From: Saprospiraceae bacterium
GTDB lineage: Bacteria; Bacteroidota; Bacteroidia; Chitinophagales; Saprospiraceae
Length of the DNA stretch: 5,048 bases
Reading direction: 5' to 3'
NCBI GenBank assembly: GCA_020436865.1
Contig: JAGQXA010000790.1
Span: forward strand, 1-5,048
The notes beneath the pieces were generated by a model. That model worked only from the letters and a program-made list of their open reading frames with translations, had not been told where the DNA came from and searched no databases. Shown one piece after another: positions 1 through 5,048 of the stretch. The translations under genes were made by a program, and so were the position numbers. Position 1 is the stretch's first letter; each line of letters opens with the position of its first letter.

Positions 1-1358
1 AGGTTCGGATCGTGGCTTTGGCCGATCTCTGCCATACCACGGATGGCGGAAATGGGGCGGATGTAGTCGTACCAGGATTTCACGCCCCAGACGGCCACTG
101 CCACATCGTGTACGGCGGCGCCGAGGGTAAAGTAGGACTTGACGTCCCATTCCAGGTCGTCGAGGATCTCGCCTTCGCCCTTATACTGATTGACATGGGC
201 GGGGTGGTCGGTGACGTAGTTCAGCAAGGTGAACCAGTGGCCGGGAGGCGTTTCCGATGCCGGGCCGTCGGCCCAGAACTCGGCGATCACGCGACCGAAG
301 TCGCCCCGCGGGATAATATTCGGGGCGTAGGGCATACCGGTGGCCGGGTTGACGGTATAGCCAAAGTCATGTTGGCCTCCTTCCATCAGGTCGTAGAAGT
401 CGCGCATTTCGTCGACATTGTCCGGCAGCGCTACGATGGGAATGTTGCCTACGGAAGCGGGGGAGATATCGATCATGACCCCATCGGCCGGGTCGAGATG
501 GCTCGACCACACGCCCACGAGCGTGAAGGTCCACTTGTAGTCATCGAGCAGACCGCCGGTCGTCGGATCGAGATAGGGCGGCGCACCCGGATCGAGGTAG
601 ACCCAGTAGTCGTAGCCGTCGCGCGTGTAGATGGTCAATTGATCGTCGGTGAGCGAAAAGTTCGACACCCGCCCCCAATGGGGGTTCAGAAAGGGGGTCT
701 GGGTGCCGGGGGAGAAGGAAAGCGGTTGCCAGCGGTCCATGTCCATCAGGCCTTGTGTGCCCGGCACGTTGGGGTTCATCGGCGGGTTAGCAGGCATGTA
801 AGTGGACTCGTTCGCGTAGTTGTTCTGCTCGTTCGAACCGTCTTGCAGGCCGAACTCGATCAGGCGCTGAGCGATGTAATTCCCCAGAGCAGCGGCCGAT
901 CCCGACGAATAGTCCGTGGAGGTGTTGCCGGTATCGTATCCCAGGTCAGCCATCAGGTCGTTGAAACTGGCCAGGGACGCTGCCGCGCCCGGAGAATTTT
1001 GAAAGCGGTGAGACAGCAGCCGGTAGGCGGCATAGCTGATCGCCTCGTCCCGCTTAGAAGCCAGCTCCGAGGGATTGGGGGGTATGGATATCCCGTCGAA
1101 GCTGCAGGTAAAACCGTCGACAGTCTTGCCGAGGAAATAGGTGTCGGCCACCTGATCGTAGGCGGCCCAGGCGTCGTACATGGCGACCGAACTGTGAAAG
1201 AGGTTGCGGGCGTGTACCGTCGGCCGCCCGACGTCGACGCGTATAGCATCGAGCAGGGCTTCATTCCATTGGCGTGCTACCGAATGCTGGGCCTGGAGGG
1301 AGGTAGTGGCGCCAGCACATAGGAATAACACCAGAAGCAGGGTAAACTTCTTGTTCAT
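1..1358 (-). CDS. Vanadium-dependent haloperoxidase/PAP2-like secreted protein (N-terminal part, cut by window edge)
   Basis: An open minus-strand frame of 452 codons runs from the ATG at 1358 off the left edge. The protein begins with a signal peptide: MNKK, a hydrophobic stretch at residues 5-17, and likely cleavage near the LQAQ at 21-24. Next comes a segment typical of haloperoxidase-like proteins (ARQWNEALLDAIR at 28-40, RPTVHARNLFHSSVAMYDAW at 45-64). Further on are WADGPASETPPGHW (362-375), AAVHDVAVAVWG (414-425), and K427-x6-R434-P435. The last fits the first phosphatase/haloperoxidase motif KX6RP, which binds vanadate or phosphate. The family's other motifs (PSGH and SRxxxxxH) would lie beyond the edge and are not visible. 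Known members oxidise halides with H2O2 or act as acid phosphatases; which applies here cannot be told. Secretion is inferred. The gene is transcribed divergently from the flavoprotein gene at 1657. The family call is firm and the exact activity is not. Confidence 0.88.
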   Translation of the reverse strand, partial: MNKKFTLLLVLFLCAGATTSLQAQHSVARQWNEALLDAIRVDVGRPTVHARNLFHSSVAMYDAWAAYDQVADTYFLGKTVDGFTCSFDGISIPPNPSELASKRDEAISYAAYRLLSHRFQNSPGAAASLASFNDLMADLGYDTGNTSTDYSSGSAAALGNYIAQRLIEFGLQDGSNEQNNYANESTYMPANPPMNPNVPGTQGLMDMDRWQPLSFSPGTQTPFLNPHWGRVSNFSLTDDQLTIYTRDGYDYWVYLDPGAPPYLDPTTGGLLDDYKWTFTLVGVWSSHLDPADGVMIDISPASVGNIPIVALPDNVDEMRDFYDLMEGGQHDFGYTVNPATGMPYAPNIIPRGDFGRVIAEFWADGPASETPPGHWFTLLNYVTDHPAHVNQYKGEGEILDDLEWDVKSYFTLGAAVHDVAVAVWGVKSWYDYIRPISAIRGMAEIGQSHDPN

Positions 1359-1396
1359 GCGAGAGATGTTTTTGTTGAAAATGAGGTTCTTATAAA

Positions 1397-1428
1397 CAAA
1401 AGTGTCCCAACGCGGACACTTAATACAA
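1397..1428 (-). promoter_or_regulatory. Candidate Bacteroidota-type promoter of the haloperoxidase-like gene
   Basis: Reading the minus strand, TTG at 1428-1426 is followed after 21 bases by CACTTTTG at 1404-1397, one mismatch from the TAnnTTTG -7 consensus. Transcription would begin near 1390, giving a leader of about 30 nt before the ATG at 1358. The box is imperfect, so this is a candidate. It is supported by spacing and by its place directly upstream of the gene. Confidence 0.42.
1400..1421. repeat. Perfect 8-6-8 inverted repeat overlapping the haloperoxidase promoter (possible operator)
   Basis: AAGTGTCC (1400-1407) and GGACACTT (1414-1421) are exact reverse complements around the spacer CAACGC. 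The repeat fills the space between the proposed -33 and -7 boxes of the minus-strand promoter and touches the -7 box. A dimeric repressor bound here would block that promoter. Lack of a T-run and position ahead of the gene argue against a terminator. The binding protein is unknown. Confidence 0.5.
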
Positions 1429-1584
1429 TATTAGATCAAAAACCTCCAATAATCAACTCGCAAGGCAAAATGTAGACAAAAAACTTGCCCGATCCTTTCT
1501 GTTTGGTCAGTCAGCATACCAAATCGGCTACTCAGGAAAACCGGCGAAGCGCTCAAATAGGGCCGGCCTCTGATCATCTTCTAC

Positions 1585-1613
1585 TTGTAGGGGTTGCCGC
1601 CGGTCTATCTTTG
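1585..1613 (+). promoter_or_regulatory. Bacteroidota-type promoter of the acyl-CoA dehydrogenase-like gene
   Basis: TTG at 1585-1587 is followed after 18 bases by TATCTTTG at 1606-1613, an exact match to TAnnTTTG. Transcription would start around 1619-1621, leaving a leader of roughly 35-40 nt before the ATG at 1657. This is the best promoter in the window. It also settles the start codon: the in-frame TTG at 1594 lies upstream of the predicted transcript start and cannot be used from this promoter. Confidence 0.65.
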
Positions 1614-1656
1614 TAGCAACAGAACGATCATTAGTCAATCACCAAACTCCAATACC

Positions 1657-2826
1657 ATGCAAAGCAATGATTCAACTATTCGAGCAAAGCAGGCAGCTGC
1701 CGTCATGAGTCCGGCCGATTTCCGGAAGATCGCCCACGAGCTAGGGCGCGAGTTTGCCGGCCGGGCCGAAGGTTACGACCGGGACGACCGTTTTGTCGCC
1801 GAAAATTACGAGCGTCTAAAGGCCGAGCGGATCTTTTCCGCCCTTTGTCCGCAAGAACTCGGCGGCGGCGGCGTATCGCATAGCGATCTGTGCGAATTTC
1901 TGCGCATACTGGGGTCGTATTGCCCATCGACCGCTCTGGCGCTTTCCATGCATCAACACCTGATCTCCGCGACCCTTTGGAAATACCGGCACGGGCAAGG
2001 GGGCGAAGCGGTGTTGAAAAAAGTAGCGGCCGGGCAATTGGTCCTGGTCAGTACGGGCGCCCGCGACTGGCTGGAATCGAATGGAACGCTGGAACCGGTA
2101 GAGGGAGGATTTCTCCTGAATGCCCGCAAGGCCTTCGCCAGTCAGTCGGTGGTCGGCGACGTCATGGTTACGAGCGCGCGCTACGACGATCCGGAGCAGG
2201 GGGCTCAGGTCTTCCACTTTTCCGTTCCTTTTGCTGCCGAGGGGGTAACGGTACTCGACGATTGGTACACGATGGGGATGCGCGGCACCGGATCTTGCAC
2301 GATCCAGTTACAGAACGTGTTCGTGCCGGAAGATGCCATCGTGCTGCGGCGTCCGCAAGGAGCTTACCACCAGGTTTGGAACCTCGTGCTGACCGTGGCC
2401 ATGCCGCTCATCATGGCGGTTTATGTAGGGGCTGCCGAACAGGCGGCTGAGCTGGCCATCGCTCAGGCCCGAAAGAACGAGGATCCCGCACCCCATGTGC
2501 CCTATCTGCTCGGCGAACTGCACAATTCGCTCACCACCGCCCGCGTGGTCTGGAGAAACATGGTCGCGCTGGCCAACGACTTGGAGGTCAAGCCGACCGA
2601 TCAGCTGGGCCAGGACATCCTGACGCACAAAACGATCGTCGCCGATGCCTGCCGGCAAACGGTCGACCGGGCGATCGATCTGGTCGGCGGACAAAGTTTC
2701 CTGCGCAAGTCGAAGCTGGAGCGATTCTACCGCGACCTGCAGGCATCGCGCTTTCATCCGCTACCGGCGCCGGAACAGAAGGTGTTTTCGGGAAATTATC
2801 TATTGGCTGGGCTTGGAGCGAAATAG
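1657..2826 (+). CDS. Acyl-CoA dehydrogenase-fold flavoprotein (dehydrogenase or DszC/HpaH-like monooxygenase)
   Basis: The 389-residue product has the normal length and layout of the acyl-CoA dehydrogenase superfamily. A helical N-terminal domain (about 18-125, including ALCPQELGGGGVSHSDL at 62-78) precedes a beta domain (about 127-230, with VSTGARDW at 131-138 and MGMRGTGSCTIQLQNVFVPEDA at 206-227). A helical C-terminal domain follows (about 240-385, with DLVGGQSFLRKSKLERFYRD at 341-360). Such proteins bind FAD or reduced flavin and act in the cytoplasm. After YRD (358-360) the chain reads LQASRFHPLPAPEQ. By hand alignment, proline 368 stands where medium-chain dehydrogenases carry the catalytic glutamate of the YEG motif. 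That, with the RFHP-type ending, resembles the flavin-dependent monooxygenase branch (DszC, HpaH-like), but this is inference and the substrate is unknown. The ATG at 1657 is preferred because the promoter lies downstream of the alternative TTG at 1594. No clear terminator follows; the next gene starts 47 bases on with its own promoter box. Confidence 0.9.
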   Translation: MQSNDSTIRAKQAAAVMSPADFRKIAHELGREFAGRAEGYDRDDRFVAENYERLKAERIFSALCPQELGGGGVSHSDLCEFLRILGSYCPSTALALSMHQHLISATLWKYRHGQGGEAVLKKVAAGQLVLVSTGARDWLESNGTLEPVEGGFLLNARKAFASQSVVGDVMVTSARYDDPEQGAQVFHFSVPFAAEGVTVLDDWYTMGMRGTGSCTIQLQNVFVPEDAIVLRRPQGAYHQVWNLVLTVAMPLIMAVYVGAAEQAAELAIAQARKNEDPAPHVPYLLGELHNSLTTARVVWRNMVALANDLEVKPTDQLGQDILTHKTIVADACRQTVDRAIDLVGGQSFLRKSKLERFYRDLQASRFHPLPAPEQKVFSGNYLLAGLGAK

Positions 2827-2844
2827 GGCTGTTCCGTATCTTCG
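2813..2844 (+). promoter_or_regulatory. Candidate promoter of the DUF2911 gene
   Basis: TTG at 2813-2815, inside the end of the preceding gene, is followed after 21 bases by TATCTTCG at 2837-2844, one mismatch from TAnnTTTG. Transcription would begin near 2851 with a leader of about 23 nt to the ATG at 2874. It suggests the DUF2911 gene can be expressed separately, although read-through from the flavoprotein gene is also possible because no convincing terminator lies between them. Confidence 0.42.
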
Positions 2845-2873
2845 GCCCTTATTCCATCCATTCAAACAGCAAA

Positions 2874-3494
2874 ATGAAGAACACACGATTCCTTTTCGCC
2901 ACGATGCTGGTCGCCGCATGGCTCGGCTGTGGACTTGCCGAGAGCAATGAACAAGAACAAGGCCCCGAAAGCCTGGAAATGCCTGCCGATTCCACCGAGA
3001 CCGCCGAAACTGCGGCCGGAGCGCCGGCATACACGATCCAGGTGCTGAACCCCGACCTCCCGAGCCCGCGCAAAGAAATGCGCGGTCTGATCGGTCCGGT
3101 GTCGATCACCATCAACTACGGCAGTCCGTCGGTAAAGGGCCGCAAGATCTTCGGCGAGCTGGAGCCCTTCGGCAAGGTCTGGCGGACGGGCGCCAACGAG
3201 GCTACGACCATCGAGGTTTCGACCGACGTGCTGATCAACGGACAGCCCCTGGCTGCCGGCAAGTATGCCTTGTTCACGATCCCCGGCGAGACCAAATGGA
3301 CGGTTATTTTCAATGCAACGGCCGAACAATGGGGAGCCTATGATTACGACGAGGGGAAGGACGTGCTTCGGATCGAGGTGGATCCGGTCGTGAAGGAATC
3401 GTCTGACGAAATGCTCGATTTCCGGATCGAAGGCGAGCAGATCGTGCTTAGCTGGGACAAGACCTCCGTGCCGTTTTCGGTTTCACAAGGATAG
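2874..3494 (+). CDS. DUF2911 domain protein, probable lipoprotein
   Basis: The 206-residue product starts with a signal sequence (MKNTR, hydrophobic 6-18) ending at WLGC with cysteine 19. This is an acceptable but not ideal lipobox because tryptophan takes the usual leucine place. Residues 23-50 form an acidic, Ser/Thr/Glu-rich linker, as often seen after lipid anchors. The DUF2911 domain spans about 58-205. Its family signature is clear: SPRKEMRGLIGPVSITINYG (64-83), SPSVKGRKIFGELEPFGKVW (84-103), RTGANEATTIEV (104-115), LAAGKYALFTIPG (126-138), and W142 to GAYDYD (154-159). The molecular function of DUF2911 is not established. Proteins of this type are frequent in Bacteroidota and usually predicted to be exported. 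The ATG follows an A-rich leader (CAGCAAA) without a Shine-Dalgarno sequence. The gene is closed by the terminator at 3516. Confidence 0.92.
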   Translation: MKNTRFLFATMLVAAWLGCGLAESNEQEQGPESLEMPADSTETAETAAGAPAYTIQVLNPDLPSPRKEMRGLIGPVSITINYGSPSVKGRKIFGELEPFGKVWRTGANEATTIEVSTDVLINGQPLAAGKYALFTIPGETKWTVIFNATAEQWGAYDYDEGKDVLRIEVDPVVKESSDEMLDFRIEGEQIVLSWDKTSVPFSVSQG

Positions 3495-3515
3495 TGCCCC
3501 GGGCTTCTGAGGAAG

Positions 3516-3547
3516 ACCCCGGCCGATGAATTTCGGCCGGGGTTTTT
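3516..3547 (+). terminator. Intrinsic terminator after the DUF2911 gene
   Basis: CCCCGGCCGA (3517-3526) pairs perfectly with TCGGCCGGGG (3533-3542) across a 6-nt loop. A flanking A-T pair (3516/3543) extends the stem, and a run of five T follows. It begins 22 bases after the stop codon, a textbook rho-independent terminator. Confidence 0.88.
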
Positions 3548-3582
3548 CATTTGCACAGAATTGGTTATTTTGGTACGGATCC

Positions 3583-3615
3583 GGCGATCCGGCTGCTTGC
3601 CTCTGCCGGATCGCC
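3583..3615. repeat. 11-11-11 inverted repeat abutting the DUF1761 promoter box
   Basis: GGCGATCCGGC (3583-3593) and GCCGGATCGCC (3605-3615) are exact reverse complements separated by 11 bases. The right arm ends on the first base of the candidate -7 box CATCTTTG. It could be an operator, or a second hairpin behind the terminator at 3516; no long T-run follows, which weakens the second idea. GATCCGG also occurs just upstream (3578-3584) as a direct repeat. Confidence 0.5.
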
Positions 3616-3622
3616 ATCTTTG
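3597..3622 (+). promoter_or_regulatory. Weak candidate promoter of the DUF1761 gene
   Basis: CATCTTTG at 3615-3622 differs from TAnnTTTG by one base and lies 28 bases before the ATG at 3651. The nearest TTG (3597-3599) leaves only 15 bases between boxes, shorter than usual, so the -33 element is doubtful. The strong terminator upstream means the gene needs a promoter somewhere in 3548-3640. An alternative imperfect box is TTATTTTG at 3565-3572. Confidence 0.35.
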
Positions 3623-3650
3623 TATTATTCCTAAACCAAATTCATCACCC

Positions 3651-4151
3651 ATGCAATTGAACCTCATCGCCATTCTAGTGGCAGCCCTGGTGCCGACCGT
3701 GATCGGCTTTATCTGGTACAACCCCAAGGTCCTGGGCACTGCCTGGATGAAGGCTGCCGACATGACCGAGGAGAAGATGAAAGGCGCCAATATGGGCGTT
3801 ATTTTCGGGGTCAGCCTGGTCCTGTCGTTTCTGCTCGCGGCATTCTTGAATTCCATCGTCGTACATCAGAACAACGTCTACTCGATCCTGATCAACGAAC
3901 CGGGCTTCGGCGACCCCAACTCGGAGATCGGTATGTGGCTGGCCGACTTCATGGCCAAGTACGGAAACAATTTCCGCACCTTCCAGCACGGCGCTTTCCA
4001 CGGGGCGCTGGCCGGCTTGCTGCTGGTCTTACCGGTGCTGGGCACCAACGCGCTTTTCGAACGCAAAGGATTTAAATACATCGCCGTCAACACGGGCTAT
4101 TGGATCGTGACCCTGGCGATCATGGGCGGCATCGTTTGTGCCTGGCAATAG
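3651..4151 (+). CDS. DUF1761 family integral membrane protein
   Basis: The 166-residue product has four predicted membrane segments at about 4-22, 48-70, 112-134 and 143-164, so it should sit in the inner membrane. The family signature is plain: IWYNPKVLGTAWMKA (21-35), FQHGAFHGALAG (111-122), TNALFERKGFKYIAVNTGYW (132-151) and a C-terminal AIMGGIVCAW (156-165). The loop at about 71-110 is short and partly acidic. DUF1761 has no established function, and I see no catalytic motif; the conserved histidines H113 and H117 lie at the start of the third helix. The ATG at 3651 is chosen because the signature begins at once after it. The in-frame TTG at 3561 adds 30 residues that do not look like protein of this family, and it lies upstream of the candidate promoter. 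Strong terminators before and after make this a single-gene unit. Confidence 0.92.
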   Translation: MQLNLIAILVAALVPTVIGFIWYNPKVLGTAWMKAADMTEEKMKGANMGVIFGVSLVLSFLLAAFLNSIVVHQNNVYSILINEPGFGDPNSEIGMWLADFMAKYGNNFRTFQHGAFHGALAGLLLVLPVLGTNALFERKGFKYIAVNTGYWIVTLAIMGGIVCAWQ

Positions 4152-4168
4152 GCCGGCCCGCCTCTACG

Positions 4169-4209
4169 AAAAAGCCCTGGTTCTGCGCGCAGAATCGGGG
4201 CTTTTTGTT
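4169..4209 (+). terminator. Intrinsic terminator after the DUF1761 gene
   Basis: A 17-bp stem (4169-4185 with 4190-4206) containing two G-U type pairs closes a 4-nt loop, and the right arm runs into TTTTTGTTT. It begins 18 bases after the stop codon. The left arm starts with five A, so the same hairpin could also stop transcription coming from the opposite strand. Confidence 0.9.
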
Positions 4210-4221
4210 TCCCCTCCCCGC

Positions 4222-4255
4222 AAGTGATCCGATCAGTATACTGATCGGATCACTT
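4222..4255. repeat. Perfect 34-bp palindrome with nested inverted repeats
   Basis: The half AAGTGATCCGATCAGTA (4222-4238) is followed immediately by its exact reverse complement (4239-4255), with no spacer. Each half holds its own small inverted repeat, TGATC-C-GATCA at 4225-4235 and TGATC-G-GATCA at 4242-4252, separated by GTATAC. There are four GATC sites in 34 bases. It lies 13 bases past the terminator T-run and about 255 bases before the M48 gene. It could be a binding site for a multimeric regulator, a cruciform, or a back-up terminator hairpin; it has no T-run on either side, so I prefer the first two. Confidence 0.85.
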
Positions 4256-4478
4256 AATTCGAAAATTTCCGGCAATCGAACACTGACAGTTTGCAGCCGA
4301 ATCGGACAGGCAGATCAAATTCGTTTTTCCTGAAATGCAAATTTCATCCCTGACAATCAGCTATTTACAAAAACACTACTTCCTTTGAGGAAAACAATGC
4401 GCCTCCTCCGAACGAAAGCTCCGGCCAAATTCGTTACTGAACCTTCTAGCCTGTTCCGGGCTTTTATCAGCAGTATCT
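4256..4478. other. Intergenic stretch with no recognised gene
   Basis: Between the palindrome and the M48 promoter box I find only short open frames, such as a 17-codon frame from the ATG at 4334, with nothing supporting translation. No tRNA, riboswitch or repeat is recognised. It may simply be the upstream control region of the M48 gene. Confidence 0.5.
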
Positions 4479-4486
4479 TACCTTTG
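4479..4486 (+). promoter_or_regulatory. Candidate -7 box of the M48 metalloprotease gene
   Basis: TACCTTTG at 4479-4486 matches TAnnTTTG exactly and ends 24 bases before the ATG at 4511. No good TTG is found at the -33 distance; TTC at 4454-4456 (spacer 22) is the nearest substitute. It implies a short leader of about 18 nt and argues against use of the upstream in-frame ATG at 4397. Confidence 0.45.
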
Positions 4487-4510
4487 CCGACAAAAATCCA
4501 TCGATCCGCT

Positions 4511-5048
4511 ATGAAAAGAATTTCCATCTTTCTCTTCTGTCTTTCTGCTCCCTTTCTGTTGACCACCTGCAAGAAAGGCGAAGGATTCAACCTCTTCTCC
4601 GTGCAGGACGACGTCGAACTCGGCCGGCAGCTGCGCGACGAAGTACTCGCCAATCCGCAGGAATACCCCATTCTCGACCGCAACCAATACCCCGCCGCCT
4701 ATAATTATGTCGAAGATATCGTAGCCGACATCCTGGCCTCCGGAGAAGTAACCTATGCCAACGAGTTCGCCTGGGAGGTATACATCATCCACGACGATGA
4801 AACCCTCAACGCTTTCGCCGCGCCTGGCGGCTATATTTTCGTGTACACGGGCATTCTCAAGTTCCTCGACCAGAAGGACGACTTCGTAGGGGTCATGGGA
4901 CACGAAATGGCCCATGCCGATCGCCGGCACTCCACCCAGCAATTGACCAAGGCCTACGGAGTCAGCCTGCTCCTCGACGTGCTGGTCGGCAACGACCAAA
5001 GCCTCATCGCCGACATCCTGGCCTCGCTCGTCGTGCTGAAGTTCAGCC
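4511..5048 (+). CDS. M48 family zinc metalloprotease, probable lipoprotein (N-terminal part, cut by window edge)
   Basis: The frame runs 179 codons from the ATG at 4511 to the right edge without a stop. The product begins with MKRISIFLFCLSAPFLLTTC, a lipoprotein-type signal with cysteine 20 as the likely lipidated residue. The peptidase domain follows: NAFAAPGGYIFVYTGIL (100-116) is the M48 substrate-cleft signature, and HEMAH (131-135) is the HExxH motif, with two zinc-binding histidines and the catalytic glutamate 132. The third zinc ligand, a downstream glutamate, lies past the edge. Relatives such as BepA and LoiP are periplasmic proteases concerned with outer-membrane protein quality control; a similar role here is inference. 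An in-frame ATG at 4397 would add 38 residues ahead of the signal peptide and lies upstream of the -7 box at 4479, so 4511 is preferred. Confidence 0.93.
   Translation, partial: MKRISIFLFCLSAPFLLTTCKKGEGFNLFSVQDDVELGRQLRDEVLANPQEYPILDRNQYPAAYNYVEDIVADILASGEVTYANEFAWEVYIIHDDETLNAFAAPGGYIFVYTGILKFLDQKDDFVGVMGHEMAHADRRHSTQQLTKAYGVSLLLDVLVGNDQSLIADILASLVVLKFS

Noticed and set aside
12..1322. A plus-strand open frame of 436 codons opposite the haloperoxidase-like gene
   Set aside because: Its translation matches no family and lacks normal protein composition (rich in Val, Gly, Arg, His). The opposite strand encodes an unmistakable haloperoxidase-like protein with signal peptide and KX6RP motif, so this is an antisense shadow in GC-rich DNA.
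2308..2757. Minus-strand open frames inside the acyl-CoA dehydrogenase-like gene
   Set aside because: They overlap a complete, well-supported gene and show no recognisable domain or promoter.
2823..2851. Possible terminator between the flavoprotein and DUF2911 genes
   Set aside because: The only pairing (AGGGC with GCCCT) is 5 bp around a long loop, and it overlaps the -7 box of the next gene; too weak to call.
4225..4252. Cluster of four GATC sites as a SeqA/Dam-type replication control region
   Set aside because: The sites are a by-product of the palindrome's structure; no DnaA boxes or AT-rich unwinding region accompany them, and SeqA is not expected in Bacteroidota.
4478..4999. A minus-strand open frame of 173 codons over the M48 gene
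   Set aside because: The plus strand carries the lipoprotein signal, M48 cleft signature and HExxH motif; the minus-strand frame is its antisense shadow.
1657..5048. The four plus-strand genes as one operon
   Set aside because: Strong intrinsic terminators follow the DUF2911 and DUF1761 genes, and promoter-like boxes precede each gene, so they read as separate units.

Overview
The window looks like chromosomal DNA of a Bacteroidota bacterium, probably from the GC-rich Saprospiria/Lewinella-like side of the phylum. This is inferred from three things. Several genes are preceded by promoter boxes of the Bacteroidota type (TAnnTTTG at -7 with TTG at -33). Their start codons follow A-rich leaders without a Shine-Dalgarno sequence. 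The protein families present (DUF2911, DUF1761 with the HGAFHGAL/NALFERK signature, and a secreted vanadium-haloperoxidase-like protein) are common in that phylum.

Layout. (1) Positions 1-1358, minus strand: the N-terminal 452 residues of a secreted vanadium-dependent haloperoxidase/PAP2-like protein, cut by the left edge just after its first active-site motif. (2) 1359-1656: a divergent intergenic region with a promoter on each strand; the minus-strand promoter is overlapped by a perfect 8-6-8 inverted repeat that could be an operator. (3) 1657-2826, plus: an acyl-CoA dehydrogenase-fold flavoprotein that lacks the usual C-terminal catalytic glutamate. (4) 2874-3494, plus: a DUF2911 protein with a probable lipoprotein signal, closed by a strong intrinsic terminator. 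(5) 3651-4151, plus: a four-helix DUF1761 membrane protein, also closed by a strong terminator. (6) 4152-4510: about 360 bases without a gene, holding that terminator, a perfect 34-bp palindrome with a nested structure, and a promoter box. (7) 4511-5048, plus: the N-terminal part of an M48 zinc metalloprotease with a lipoprotein signal, cut by the right edge.

The genes do not form an obvious pathway or operon. Nearly every one has its own promoter box, and two are followed by their own terminators, so this reads as a run of single-gene transcription units. Three proteins are predicted to be exported or lipid-anchored and one to be an inner-membrane protein, so envelope function is the only shared theme. 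I see no mobile element, CRISPR array, tRNA or rRNA. No previously undescribed multi-gene system is evident. The most unusual items are the 34-bp palindrome and the two inverted repeats placed on or beside promoters.
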